Part shown: positions 32,836 through 41,790 of the stretch, in pieces
Position numbering within the stretch: position 1 is the first letter of the stretch
Layout: each line of letters starts with the position of its first letter
The notes under the pieces: generated by a model
What the model was told of the DNA's origin: nothing
Seen by the model: only the letters and a program-made list of their open reading frames with translations
Database searches by the model: none
Origin: JAICLL01 sp035252155
Lineage (GTDB): Bacteria > Planctomycetota > Planctomycetia > Pirellulales > JAICIG01
Assembly: GCA_035252155.1 (NCBI GenBank)
Contig: DATFDL010000776.1
Location: forward strand, 1 to 64,000
Direction of reading: 5' to 3'
Length of the DNA: 64,000 nucleotides
Translations under genes and position numbers: made by a program

Positions 32836-33849
32836 CTACGGGGCGCCGTTGCCGCGAGCGGCGTCGCGGGCGACAAAATTTCCCTCGCGAAAGGCCGAGG
32901 CCATCGCCAGCGGCACTTCGGCCTCCGCCAGCACCACGCGGGCGCGGTTCTCGGCCGTCCGGGCTTTCATCTCTTGTTCCTGCGCGATCGCCACCGCGCG
33001 GCGCTGTTCGGCCCGGGCGCGGGCCACTCGAGTGTCGGCTTCGGCCTGATCGGCTTGCAAACGCGCCCCGATGTTCTCACCCACCTCGATATCGGCGATG
33101 TCGATCGAGACGATCTCGAACGCCGTCTGAGCATCAAGTCCGCGGGCTAGCACCGCCTTCGAGATCAGGTCGGGCTTTTCCATCACAATAAAGTGATCGT
33201 CGGCCGAACCGATCGCCGTGATAATGCCTTCGCCGACGCGTGCGATGACCGTCTCCTCGGTGGCGCCGCCGATGAGCTGCTTGATGTTCGTCCGCACGGT
33301 CACACGGGCACGCACCCTCAGTTCGACGCCGTTCTTGGCGATAGCGCTGAGCGTCGCCTTCTTCGACTTTTGCGGATCGGGGCAGTCGATCACTTTCGGA
33401 TTGACGCTGGTTTGCACAGCTTCGAGCACGTCGCGGCCGGCCAGATCGATGGCCGCGGCGCGGTCGAAATCCAGATCGATATCGGCGCGATGCGCGGCGA
33501 TGATGGCTTTGATCACGCCCGGCACGTTGCCACCCGCCAGGTAGTGTGCCTCAAGGCGTCGGGTAGTAACACCGGTCGAGGGATCGTTAGCGATGCCCGC
33601 CTGCATGGCCATGATCTTCGACTGCACGATGACCCGTGTATTCACCTGCCGCAGGCTCATGCCCACCAGGCTGAGCATGCTCACTCGGGCGTTCGACATA
33701 TACGCCTGAAACCAGATGTTGCCATAGAGCATCACAAGGATGCCCAAGACAAGCACCACTCCCAACAGCGCAACGATGGAGATCGCCCAGAGCAGCGAGT
33801 TTTGTGAAAGGTTGAAACCGGCGGCGAAGATCAAGAGTGTGCTTGGCAT
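32836..33849 (-). CDS. floA: Flotillin-like protein FloA
   Basis: 337 aa. N-terminal membrane segment (LLWAISIVALLGVVLVLGIL), then the SPFH-like/UPF0365 core: GMSLRQVNTRVIVQSKIMA, HYLAGGNVPGVIKAIIAAHR, ELRVRARVTVRTNIKQLIGG and GSADDHFIVMEKPDLISKAV. The C-terminus is a charged coiled coil (DQAEADTRVARARAEQRRAV) typical of flotillins. These proteins organise membrane microdomains. In other phyla floA often follows an NfeD gene; none is seen here. Confidence 0.93.
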   Translation of the reverse strand: MPSTLLIFAAGFNLSQNSLLWAISIVALLGVVLVLGILVMLYGNIWFQAYMSNARVSMLSLVGMSLRQVNTRVIVQSKIMAMQAGIANDPSTGVTTRRLEAHYLAGGNVPGVIKAIIAAHRADIDLDFDRAAAIDLAGRDVLEAVQTSVNPKVIDCPDPQKSKKATLSAIAKNGVELRVRARVTVRTNIKQLIGGATEETVIARVGEGIITAIGSADDHFIVMEKPDLISKAVLARGLDAQTAFEIVSIDIADIEVGENIGARLQADQAEADTRVARARAEQRRAVAIAQEQEMKARTAENRARVVLAEAEVPLAMASAFREGNFVARDAARGNGAP

Positions 33850-33880
33850 GATAGGAGCGACAAGCGTGGGGTGGTTCTAA

Positions 33881-34113
33881 TGCGGAATGCGGCGTGCGGA
33901 ATGCGGAATGGTTTTTTAGTTCCGGCGTGTTTTGCGGTTCCGTGCAGTTCGAATGTTCGTGTACGCATTCGCAGCATATCAGAGTCTATCGGCATCGCAA
34001 TGCTCCCCTTGTAAAATTAGTGGTCACAAGCCCCGCCTCGGGGCGACGCGACCTCTCTCGGCATCCGGCATTTCAATCATTCCGCATTCCGCGCTCCACA
34101 TTCCGCATTTCAA
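33881..34113. repeat. Intergenic element with inverted TGCGGAA arms
   Basis: Left arm 33881-33910 is built of TGCGGAATGC / GCGGAATGG units; the right arm (about 34078-34110) carries the inverse CATTCCGCATTCCGC-type units around about 165 bp of unshared sequence with no gene. The minus-strand end of the right arm overlaps the stop codon of mnmA (GAG TGA ATT). The layout parallels the GGGTTCA elements. Confidence 0.6.
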
Positions 34114-35223
34114 TCACTCGATCCAGCCGCCACCCAAGACACGCTCGCCGTCATAACAAACGGCGGCCTGGCCCGGCGCGATGCCGGCGCGCGGCTCATG
34201 CAGAGCCACGTGCAGCCGCCGGTTGTCAAGCACCGAGACGGTCGCAGCCGTCGGGGCGCTGCGGTAACGAATCTGAACCGAGCAGTCAAACGACCCGGCC
34301 GGCGGATCGATCAGCCAATTCGTCTCGCGAGCGGACAGTTCATCGCGAAGCAATTCGTGCCGTTCACCGATCACGACTCGACGCACTGCTGGTTCCAACC
34401 GTACCACATAGCGCGGCTTTCCTAGAGCCACCCCGAGTCCTTTGCGCTGGCCGATCGTAAAACCTTCGATCCCCGCGTGCCGGCCCACCACGGCGCCGTC
34501 CGTGGTGACAATTTCGCCCGAACGGTCGTTGGCAAGGCGGCGGCGCACGAAACCGGCGTAGTCTCCGTCGGGCACAAAGCAGATCTCCTGGCTGTCTTTC
34601 TTGTCGGCCACCCGCAAGCCAAGTTCGTGCGCCATGCGTCGGATTTCCTTCTTGCAATAACCACCTACTGGCAGCATTACCCGTGAGAGCACTTTTCGAT
34701 CGACGCCAAACAACACATAGGACTGGTCTTTGCCGCCATCCAGCCCGCGGAGTAGCGACGGCGCTTCGCCAGGCGCGGTGGTCTGAAGCCGCGCGTAATG
34801 CCCAGTGGCGATCAATTCGGCCCCGACGCTGTCGGCGTAGTCGAGCAGCTTGCCGAACTTCAGCCAGTTGTTGCAGACCACGCAGGGGTTGGGTGTGCGG
34901 CCTGCCGTGTATTCATCGGCGAAGTAATCCATGATTCGCCCAAACTCATCGGCGAAATCGACGGCATAGAACGGAATGTCGAGCCGATCGGCCACACGTC
35001 GGGCATCGGCGGCGTCGCTGGCCGTGCAGCATCCCTGCTTATGTGGCGTCGCGGCGATGATCGGCAGCGACATCGATCCCGCGGAGCTGGCGTCGCAGCT
35101 TGCGGGCGAGCTTTCGCCATGCCGCATGAACAACCCGATCACCTCATGGCCGTCCGCGCGCAGCAGATGCGCCGCCACGCTGCTATCCACTCCGCCCGAC
35201 ATTGCCAGCACGATTCGAGCCAT
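34114..35223 (-). CDS. mnmA: tRNA-specific 2-thiouridylase
   Basis: 369 aa from ATG 35221-35223; the frame is open 80 codons further upstream but that part crosses a palindromic element. It makes 2-thiouridine at tRNA position 34. Seen are the PP-loop MSGGVDSSVAAHLL, the first catalytic Cys in TPNPCVVCNNWLKFG, GHYARL, the second in DSQEICFVPDGDYAGF and GFTIGQRKGLGVALGKPRYV. An insertion after the PP-loop domain start (about residues 40-65, including HKQGCCTASDAADARRVADR) is longer than in E. coli. Its stop overlaps a repeat. Confidence 0.93.
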   Translation of the reverse strand: MARIVLAMSGGVDSSVAAHLLRADGHEVIGLFMRHGESSPASCDASSAGSMSLPIIAATPHKQGCCTASDAADARRVADRLDIPFYAVDFADEFGRIMDYFADEYTAGRTPNPCVVCNNWLKFGKLLDYADSVGAELIATGHYARLQTTAPGEAPSLLRGLDGGKDQSYVLFGVDRKVLSRVMLPVGGYCKKEIRRMAHELGLRVADKKDSQEICFVPDGDYAGFVRRRLANDRSGEIVTTDGAVVGRHAGIEGFTIGQRKGLGVALGKPRYVVRLEPAVRRVVIGERHELLRDELSARETNWLIDPPAGSFDCSVQIRYRSAPTAATVSVLDNRRLHVALHEPRAGIAPGQAAVCYDGERVLGGGWIE

Positions 35224-35302
35224 GCGATTCAGTGTAAGTTGGGCCTCAGGGGTGCCACAAGGCGGCAGACGTGGTATGGTGGGCCGCCTCGCGTGCCGAT
35301 AC

Positions 35303-35473
35303 TCTGATCGGTTTTGACGTTCAAAATCGGGATGACCTCTGTAGGGAACGCCCTCCGTGGCGTTCCGCGGGGGGCGAGTTGGCGCCGAATCGCAGGTCAC
35401 GGAACGCCACGGAGGGCGTTCCCTACAGCCGTCGCTGGGGACATTACCGGTTTTGGTCGGCAAAACCGATCAG
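35303..35473. repeat. Nested palindrome between mnmA and the symporter gene
   Basis: The inner element at 35340-35427 has perfect 28-bp arms beginning TGTAGGGAACGCCCTCCGTG. It is itself flanked by a second inverted pair, CTGATCGGTTTTG near 35303 and CAAAACCGATCAG ending near 35473. The inner element belongs to a family also present at 39882-39970, 46899-46987 and, in diverged form, at 40080-40167. It lies in the divergent promoter region of two genes. Confidence 0.85.
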
Positions 35474-35497
35474 AAGCATGCCATTTAGGGCCGCCTC

Positions 35498-36877
35498 GTG
35501 TCGCAAGCAAATCCTCTCGACCCTCCCCGCCGAATTCCTCTGCACACCAAGATCGTCATCGGCCTGCTGGTCGGCGGCGCGCTCGGATTGACCGGCAATT
35601 GGCTGGCGACTCAGCCGGCGACTGCGGGCGTCGCAAACCCCGGCGACGCCAACGGCAACGGCCTCGACGACCGGCTCGATTGGCTCACGCTCAACATCGC
35701 CGAGCCGGTGGGCAAAATCTTTTTGCGACTGATGTTCATGGTGGTGCTGCCGCTGGTCTTTTCGGCCTTGGCCTTGGCCGTAGTCGAGATTGGCGACTTG
35801 CGGCGGCTCGGGCGGGTCGGCCTGCGAACGTTGTCGTTCACTGCGATCTTGTCGAGCATCGCGGTGCTGTTGGGCATTACGCTCGTGGGCATAGTGAAGC
35901 CCGGTCGTTCGCTCTCGCCCGAAACCCGCGATCGCCTGGAACAGCGCTACGGCGGCCCAGCGCTCGCCGCCAAAACGGCGCACCCCAAGCGCCTGCGAGA
36001 CATTTTGGTCGACATGTTTCCGGAAAACCCGTTGCAAGAAATGGTCGGCGCCATCGACGGCAGCTCGAAGGGCAACGGCATGTTGGCGGTGATGGTCTTT
36101 GCTTTGATCTTTGGGGCGGCCATCACCGCGGCCCCAGGCCCCTGCGCCACGTTGGTAGGCTGGCTCGAGGGATTGAATGCGGTCTCGATGATCGTGATTG
36201 GCTGGGCGATGCGGTTGGCGCCGGTGGGCGCCGGTTGCCTGGTGTTTGCCATGACGGCCCAGCTTGGCGTCGATGTGCTGCTGACGCTGTTGTGGTTCGT
36301 GCTCACCGTGCTGACGGGCCTGACGATCCATCTGCTGATCACCTATCCGGTGGTGCTGTTAGCGTTTAGCCGCATGTCGCCGCGGCGGTTTTTTCGCGGC
36401 GTGCGCGAAGCGATGCTGGTGGCCTTTGGCACATCGTCGTCCAATGCTACGCTGCCGACGGCCCTGAAAGTGGCCGAGAGCGAATTGCAGCTTCCCAAGG
36501 AAATCTCGCGGTTCGTGCTCACCATTGGCGCCACGGGCAATCAGAACGGCACGGCCCTGTACGAAGGTGTGGTCGTATTGTTCATGGCGCAAGTCTTTGG
36601 CGTCGAGTTGAGCCTTGGCCAGCAGGTTCAAGTGGTCCTGATGTCGATCCTGGCCGGCGTGGGCACGGCCGGCGTGCCCGGCGGCTCGCTGCCGCTGATT
36701 GTGGTGCTGATGCAAAGCGCCGGCATTCCCGGCGACGGCATCGGCATTATTCTCGGCATCGACCGGCTGCTGGACATGTGCCGGGCGGTGTTGAACGTGA
36801 CGGGCGATTTGGTTGTCGCGACCTGCGTGGCCGGTGCTACATCCACCGGAACCACCGCAGAGCCATTGCAAAGCTGA
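35498..36877 (+). CDS. Dicarboxylate/amino acid:cation symporter (DAACS family)
   Basis: 459 aa from GTG 35498. Eight or so membrane segments plus the family's re-entrant loop signatures: FGTSSSNATLPTALKVAESE, TIGATGNQNGTALYEGVVVL, AGVGTAGVPGGSLPLIVVLM and LGIDRLLDMCRAVLNVTGD, which carry the substrate and cation ligands. Probable substrates are glutamate, aspartate or C4-dicarboxylates with Na+ or H+. An insert at about residues 45-65 with DANGNGLDDRLDWL resembles a calcium-binding loop. The 3' end overlaps the convergent ABC permease gene by 41 bp. Confidence 0.92.
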   Translation: MSQANPLDPPRRIPLHTKIVIGLLVGGALGLTGNWLATQPATAGVANPGDANGNGLDDRLDWLTLNIAEPVGKIFLRLMFMVVLPLVFSALALAVVEIGDLRRLGRVGLRTLSFTAILSSIAVLLGITLVGIVKPGRSLSPETRDRLEQRYGGPALAAKTAHPKRLRDILVDMFPENPLQEMVGAIDGSSKGNGMLAVMVFALIFGAAITAAPGPCATLVGWLEGLNAVSMIVIGWAMRLAPVGAGCLVFAMTAQLGVDVLLTLLWFVLTVLTGLTIHLLITYPVVLLAFSRMSPRRFFRGVREAMLVAFGTSSSNATLPTALKVAESELQLPKEISRFVLTIGATGNQNGTALYEGVVVLFMAQVFGVELSLGQQVQVVLMSILAGVGTAGVPGGSLPLIVVLMQSAGIPGDGIGIILGIDRLLDMCRAVLNVTGDLVVATCVAGATSTGTTAEPLQS

Positions 36878-37877
36878 CCACCGCCCAGGCGGTCAGGCCA
36901 AGGCATTCCCGCCACAATGCCATCGCGCCGGCGCCTTCGAGCATCACGCCACGCAAGGCGTCGTTAAGCATGGTCAGTGGCAAGAGCTTGATGGCCGGCT
37001 GAACCACCGCGGGAAATCGCTCGGACGAAAAGAACACGCCCGACAGCAGCCACATCGGCAGCATCACCAGGTTCATCAGACCAGAGACCGTTTCGATGGT
37101 GCGAGCGCGGCTGGCCACCAACAGGCCGATGCCCGCGAACGCCAGCGAACCGAGCAAGATAAACAGCCCCAGCGTCGCCAGATTACCGTAAATCACCACG
37201 CCGAACGCCAGCCGGGCGAAGATCAGAATGATAAACACTTCGGGGATGATGAACAGCAGCCGGCTGGCCATGACAGCCGCCAGAAAATGGCTGCGCCGCA
37301 TGGGCGTGGCCAAAAACCGTTTGAGCAGCTTGCGGATGCGCATGTCGACAATCACAAATCCCACGCCCCACAGTCCGCCTCCCATCAGGCTCATGCCCAA
37401 CAGGCCAGGCACCAGAAAGTCGATGTACCGTCCGCCCGGCTCGTCGAGCGGCTGCTCTGCGACGCTGGCCGGGTCGCGCCGGCCGGCAGCTCGCTGCAAG
37501 ACATCGTCTACCGCGTTGCGGGCCAGCAGGCTCTCGGGCCGCGTCGGATCGTAGGCATATTGGTAGTGCGGCGCCGAGGCGTGCGTGGCGGTCACGATCA
37601 CCTCGGTCTTTCCGGTGCGCAGCCGCAGCCGGCACGTATCGGCGTCGCGAATCGCGGCAACGAACCGTGGCTCGGCCTGCAAGGCATCCAGCACCGCGCC
37701 GGCCGCCGCCGTCTGCTCAATATCGACCGTGATCCGCTCGACCGGCTTGTTGCGAAAGGCGATGCCCAGGCCGATGGTCATCACTAGCGGAAATCCATAG
37801 ACCCAAAACACCGCTTCGGGCGTCCGTGTGAACTCGCGAAAACGCGCCAGCACAAGTTGCACAAAAGGATGACTCAT
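36837..37877 (-). CDS. ABC-2 type transporter permease
   Basis: 346 aa. One N-terminal membrane segment (FWVYGFPLVMTIGLGIAF), a large extracytoplasmic loop (about 45-160) and five segments in the C-terminal half (e.g. FLVPGLLGMSLMGGGLWGVG, LATLGLFILLGSLAFAGIGL). The ABC2_membrane layout matches exporters of drugs, lipids or polysaccharides. Its start overlaps the stop of the ATPase gene (ATGA), so the pair is translationally coupled. Confidence 0.88.
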   Translation of the reverse strand: MSHPFVQLVLARFREFTRTPEAVFWVYGFPLVMTIGLGIAFRNKPVERITVDIEQTAAAGAVLDALQAEPRFVAAIRDADTCRLRLRTGKTEVIVTATHASAPHYQYAYDPTRPESLLARNAVDDVLQRAAGRRDPASVAEQPLDEPGGRYIDFLVPGLLGMSLMGGGLWGVGFVIVDMRIRKLLKRFLATPMRRSHFLAAVMASRLLFIIPEVFIILIFARLAFGVVIYGNLATLGLFILLGSLAFAGIGLLVASRARTIETVSGLMNLVMLPMWLLSGVFFSSERFPAVVQPAIKLLPLTMLNDALRGVMLEGAGAMALWRECLGLTAWAVVSFAMALRWFRWM

Positions 37878-38857
37878 GGCGCGGCAACTTCCTCTTCTTC
37901 AAAATGCCGGCCCGCGAGCTTGACAAAGACATCTTCCAGGCTGGCGTGGCGCACCGACAGGCTGGTAAGCTGCACGTTCAATTTTTGCAGGCGGTCGACC
38001 AATGACGGCAGCGTCACGTGCGGCTCGGCCACCGAAAGGCACATCCGGTCGCCCTCCGGGCGGGCCGCCGTCACGCCGGGTAAGTCGGCCACCGCGGCCG
38101 CATCGACGCCGCCATCGGCAATCGCGGCGTCGGACGCCTGGCGATGATCGGCATGGGCCGAGAACTCGATGACATGCTCGCCGCCCAAGCTGGCAATCAG
38201 CTCGCGAGGCGTGCCCAGCGCGATCACCTTGCCGTGATCGACGATTGCCACACGGTCGCAGAGCCGTTCGGCCTCGTCCAAATAATGCGTGGTGACCAGC
38301 ACGGTTCGCCCTTGCCGCCCGAATTGGCGTATCACTTCCCAAAGCTGTCGGCGCGACTGCGGATCGAGTCCGGTGGTTGGCTCGTCGAGAAACAGCAACT
38401 CCGGATCACCGACCAGCGCCGCGGCAACCGCCAGCCGTTGCTTTTGACCACCAGAGAGTTTGCCTACCCAGGCCGACGCTTTTTCTGCGAGATCGACCTG
38501 GCGGATGGCTTCATCAGGCTCGGTGCCGCGGCGGTAAAAGCTGCGAAAGAGCGTCAGCGTTTCGCGGACCGAGAGCTTTTCCGACAGTCGGGTTTCTTGC
38601 AGCGAGATGCCGATCCGTTGACGGATTTCGTCCCCATCGTTTTTCCAGGTAAGACCCAGCACCTCGACTTCGCCGGAGGTGGGCGATAACAGCCCTTCGA
38701 TGATTTCGATCGTGGTGGTTTTGCCGGCGCCGTTCGGCCCCAGTAGTCCGAAACATTCGCCACGTTCAATGGCCAAATCGAGGCCGCGCACCGCTTCGAC
38801 GGGCGGGCGGCCTTCGTAGGTCTTCACGAGCTGAGTGCAGCGGATGGCGGAGGGCAA
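37874..38857 (-). CDS. ABC transporter ATP-binding protein (ABC-2 exporter type)
   Basis: 327 aa. Walker A GLLGPNGAGKTTTIEI, signature GKLSGGQKQRLAVAAALV, Walker B LLFLDEPTTGLDPQSRRQLW and H-loop VLVTTHYLDEAERLCD. The C-terminal 80 residues form the DUF4162-like extension common in DrrA-type ATPases. It pairs with the permease downstream. A short G-rich repeat (GGGGCTAGGGACTAGG, about 38884-38899) lies just before its start. Confidence 0.92.
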   Translation of the reverse strand: MPSAIRCTQLVKTYEGRPPVEAVRGLDLAIERGECFGLLGPNGAGKTTTIEIIEGLLSPTSGEVEVLGLTWKNDGDEIRQRIGISLQETRLSEKLSVRETLTLFRSFYRRGTEPDEAIRQVDLAEKASAWVGKLSGGQKQRLAVAAALVGDPELLFLDEPTTGLDPQSRRQLWEVIRQFGRQGRTVLVTTHYLDEAERLCDRVAIVDHGKVIALGTPRELIASLGGEHVIEFSAHADHRQASDAAIADGGVDAAAVADLPGVTAARPEGDRMCLSVAEPHVTLPSLVDRLQKLNVQLTSLSVRHASLEDVFVKLAGRHFEEEEVAAP

Positions 38858-38949
38858 CGAAGGGGCTGGGGCCTAGAGGCTGGGGGCTAGGGACTAGGCG
38901 GTCAAATATAGCGAGCGATTCGAGCGTTGCCCAGGTGGCGGCAATGGTA

Positions 38950-39852
38950 CTATGCCGCGCGAGCGCGTTTTACCGCCGGCTGCTCGACGGAGGCAGCATG
39001 CGGATCGAGGATCGCTTCCGCCGGCTGGTATTCCAGCTTGCGGAACTGCATCGCCAGATTGTAAGCCAGCGGCCCAGAGGCGACCTGATAGTCAAGGGCC
39101 ATCAACGCATAGCAGAGCGAGGCCCAAACGCGCCCCAGGAGCGGGGGCGGGAAACATAGTCCCAAGTAACCCGCGCCGTACAGCAATGAGCCGCGCCGCG
39201 CGGTGCGCTGTGCGACAAACTGCCCTTCGGCCAATGCCGCCAAATCGGCCGCGCTGAAATGATGATGACGCTGGCCGGTCGCATTGTGCCCGCGCACCCA
39301 GAACCGCACCGGCGTGGCGGCACTCAACGCGCGATATAGCCGCGGATAATCGCTCGCCATGTTTTCGGGGCTGAGCCAACGCAGCGCCCCACGATAGGGT
39401 ACGCTGACGGTCCACAATCCGCCGGGCCGCAGCACGCGGGCGATTTCGGCCACCAGCCCCGCGCGGTCGGGCACATGCTCCAAGACATCGAGCAGCGTTA
39501 TCGCGTCGAAGCTGCCGTCGGCAAACGGCAATGTTGCACCATCGTAGTGCAAGAACGTGACACGGCTGCTCCGTACGCGGCGGCGGGCAACTCGCAAGGC
39601 CACGCGGTCGACGTCGATGGCCACCACCCGCTTTGCCTTGCGGGCCAGATGTCGCACGTGGTATCCCGCGCCGCAGCCGATGTCGAGCAGCTCGGCCCGG
39701 TCGGGCAGCCACTGCTTGGCCAGCCGCCCTCGATCGAGCGGCACAGGCAAAGCCGGCATTCGCTCGTAAAACTCTTGCTTCTCGGCGTCATCGGCGAAAA
39801 TTGCCGCTTCGTCGCACGATCGTGGAGTAGGAAATGGGGAGCCTATTCGCAT
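38950..39852 (-). CDS. Class I SAM-dependent methyltransferase
   Basis: 300 aa from ATG 39850-39852; sequence upstream in the same frame belongs to repeats. Motif I is LLDIGCGAGYHVRHLARKAK (about residue 55), then VVAIDVDRVALRVARRRV, LPFADGSFDAITLLDVLEHV and the motif-III-like IARVLRPGGLWTVSVPYRG. The C-terminal part (about 190-300) is variable and has a hydrophobic stretch (LLYGAGYLGLCFPPPLLGRV), so it may sit at the membrane. Neighbours (GT2, radical SAM, ABC exporter) suggest a lipid or glycan substrate. Confidence 0.88.
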   Translation of the reverse strand: MRIGSPFPTPRSCDEAAIFADDAEKQEFYERMPALPVPLDRGRLAKQWLPDRAELLDIGCGAGYHVRHLARKAKRVVAIDVDRVALRVARRRVRSSRVTFLHYDGATLPFADGSFDAITLLDVLEHVPDRAGLVAEIARVLRPGGLWTVSVPYRGALRWLSPENMASDYPRLYRALSAATPVRFWVRGHNATGQRHHHFSAADLAALAEGQFVAQRTARRGSLLYGAGYLGLCFPPPLLGRVWASLCYALMALDYQVASGPLAYNLAMQFRKLEYQPAEAILDPHAASVEQPAVKRARAA

Positions 39853-40423
39853 CACGTTAAGGTATTTCTGTAGCGAAAACCTGTAGGGAACGCCCTCTGT
39901 GGCGGTCCGCGAGGGGCGAGTCGACGTCTCACCCGCAGTTCTCGGAACGCCACGGAGGGCGTTCCCTACAAACCCGAACGGTATGGCAGTAGCAATCGTG
40001 GGCGGTAGTCTAGGAAGAACTTGCGGACTAGGCAACGTCAGTCTTGCCGACCTAACGGGAGGTATCCCCCACCGGCTTCTGTAGAGAACGGACTTCCTGC
40101 CGGTGGGTGAATGGCGGCGCGAGGCCAAATCGTAATTCGCTCAACGGCTCGGAGTCCGTTCCCTACAGACCTGAAAGTCGCTCCGTCCGCTACCACTCGA
40201 CCGTGGCGTCCGCCATCGCTCGTCGAGCCGGCCATATTCACCAAACTCGCGCTGGCGCCGATTCGATAGCACCTATTGGGTTGCCGCGCCCCGATTCGAA
40301 GGAAGGCTCTGCCGCGGTCATAACTCAAAGCCACGATTGCCATTGACGACTAACGGGGCCGGGCACTATCGTGCCGCCGCTCGCGGGAGTCCCGACACCC
40401 TGATTCGCAGCCCGGCCTTTTTT
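39853..40423. repeat. Intergenic region with two related palindromic elements
   Basis: This 571-bp gap has no convincing gene. It holds an 89-bp element at 39882-39970 (TGTAGGGAACGCCCTCTGTG arm, inverse at the right end) and a diverged element of the same length at 40080-40167 (TGTAGAGAACGGACTTC, right end the inverse of TGTAGGGAACGGACTCC). The two share the terminal TGTAG(G/A)GAACG. Either could affect transcription of the divergent methyltransferase and glycosyltransferase genes. Confidence 0.8.
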
Positions 40424-41731
40424 ATGCACCTTCCCTGGTTTGCCGCATGGCTGGCGTTTGCGATCGCAGCCGCCGCGCAATTTGCACTGATCACCTGGCA
40501 GCTTTGGGAGAATCGCCGCTTCGCGCGCAGCCGCCTGTTTCGATCGCCCATCGTTCGTCATCGGCCCTGCGTGGCCCTATTTGCGCCGTGCAAGGGACTC
40601 GACCCAGAGGTTGTCGAAAATCTCCGTCCGTTGCTGCGGCAAGATTACGACAACTACCGCGTCACGTTTATCGTCGAAAGCGGCGACGACCCGGTCTGCG
40701 GGCCCATTCGCCGGCTGATGATGCAACATCCGCGCGTGCCCGCCCGGCTGCTTGTTGCGGGCCAGGCTACCGACACGGGACAAAAAGTTCATAATCTGCG
40801 GACTGCAACAGCCGACCTGCCCGACGACGTCGAAGTGTTGGCGTTTGTCGATTCCGACGCGCGGCCTCGCGCCGACTGGTTACGGCGGCTTGTCAGCCGG
40901 CTCAACCGGCAAGAAATTGGCGCGGTGACCGGCTATCGCTGGTTCGTGCCCACCGATCGCTCCGCGGCGCAATTGCTGCTCTACAGCGTCAACGCCTCGG
41001 TGGCGTCGGGCTTCGGGCCCGGCGGCCATCACCTGGTGTGGGGTGGCTCGTGGGCGGTCCGCCGCGATGTCTTCGAGCAGTTGGGATTGCGTAGCGCCTG
41101 GCGCGGAACGCTCAGCGACGACCTGGTGGCCACTCGCGTGCTTCATCAGTCGGGATTGCGCGTCGAGTTCGAGCCGGCTTGCATGGTGGCTTCGCCCATT
41201 GATGGCGGTTGGCAGCAGGCGCTGTCGTTCATTCGGCGGCAATATGTGATCTCGCGGTTCTACGCGCCGCGATGGTGGCTCTTGGCGCTGACGGCGGCCA
41301 CGCTGGGAGTCGTGACTTTTTGGGGCGGCCTGGTCGCGTTGGTCACAGGCGCTGCTGCTGGCGCCGACTGGACCTGGGTGCCCGCACTGGTCTGCTCGTT
41401 GTTCTACGGCGGCTCGATATTGCGTGGCTGGCAGCGCCGGGCACTGGCACGGGTTTATTTGCCCGACGCACAGTCACGTCTGGCGGCCGCCGCCTGGATC
41501 GATCTCTGGACGGGACCGCTGGTGGGGCTGGCCCATTGGTTGAGTATTCTCAGTTCGCTCGTTGGCGACGAGCTCGATTGGCGCGGCGTTCGGTATCGCA
41601 TCCGCCGGGGAGGCGGCATCGAAATCGTTTCTCGCGAAGTTGCAATTCCGACCGGTCCACCAACGCCGAAACCAGGCCGCCGGCCGAAGCGCCAGTTGCA
41701 GCCTGTCCACTGCCACACCGGCGGTTCATAA
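40424..41731 (+). CDS. Membrane glycosyltransferase, GT2/GT21-like
   Basis: 435 aa from ATG 40424 (MHLPWFAAWLAFAIAAAAQF, the first membrane segment). The cytoplasmic catalytic domain has the conserved acidic motifs: FAPCKGLDPEVVENLRPLLR, VESGDDP, VLAFVDSDARPRADWL (DXD-like) and GTLSDDLVATRVLHQSGLR, then ALSFIRRQYVISRFY, which corresponds to the (Q/R)xxRW motif in altered form. Three or four C-terminal membrane segments follow (about 295-390). The layout matches ceramide glucosyltransferase-like (GT21) and HpnI-like enzymes, so a lipid acceptor is likely. 59 bp separate it from the radical SAM gene. Confidence 0.85.
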   Translation: MHLPWFAAWLAFAIAAAAQFALITWQLWENRRFARSRLFRSPIVRHRPCVALFAPCKGLDPEVVENLRPLLRQDYDNYRVTFIVESGDDPVCGPIRRLMMQHPRVPARLLVAGQATDTGQKVHNLRTATADLPDDVEVLAFVDSDARPRADWLRRLVSRLNRQEIGAVTGYRWFVPTDRSAAQLLLYSVNASVASGFGPGGHHLVWGGSWAVRRDVFEQLGLRSAWRGTLSDDLVATRVLHQSGLRVEFEPACMVASPIDGGWQQALSFIRRQYVISRFYAPRWWLLALTAATLGVVTFWGGLVALVTGAAAGADWTWVPALVCSLFYGGSILRGWQRRALARVYLPDAQSRLAAAAWIDLWTGPLVGLAHWLSILSSLVGDELDWRGVRYRIRRGGGIEIVSREVAIPTGPPTPKPGRRPKRQLQPVHCHTGGS

Positions 41732-41757
41732 AGCGGAGATTTTGATCGCGAGAAACG

Positions 41758-41780
41758 AACGGAACGAATTCCGTTCTACG
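41758..41780. repeat. Repeat AACGGAACGAATTCCGTTCT, copy a
   Basis: A 23-bp palindromic sequence ending CTACG, 10 bp before the radical SAM start codon. Near-identical copies (one mismatch each) lie at 48652-48674 (inverted, upstream of pyrG) and at 49968-49990 (overlapping the kdsB stop). Confidence 0.75.
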
Positions 41781-41790
41781 GGGGGCCAAC

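Noticed and set aside
34114..35463. Longer mnmA start 80 codons upstream
   Set aside because: The extension translates a palindromic repeat; the PP-loop starts right after ATG 35223.
36813..37787. Plus-strand frame of 324 codons rich in His/Gln/Arg
   Set aside because: Antisense to the ABC permease gene, which has membrane segments and an ATGA-coupled partner.
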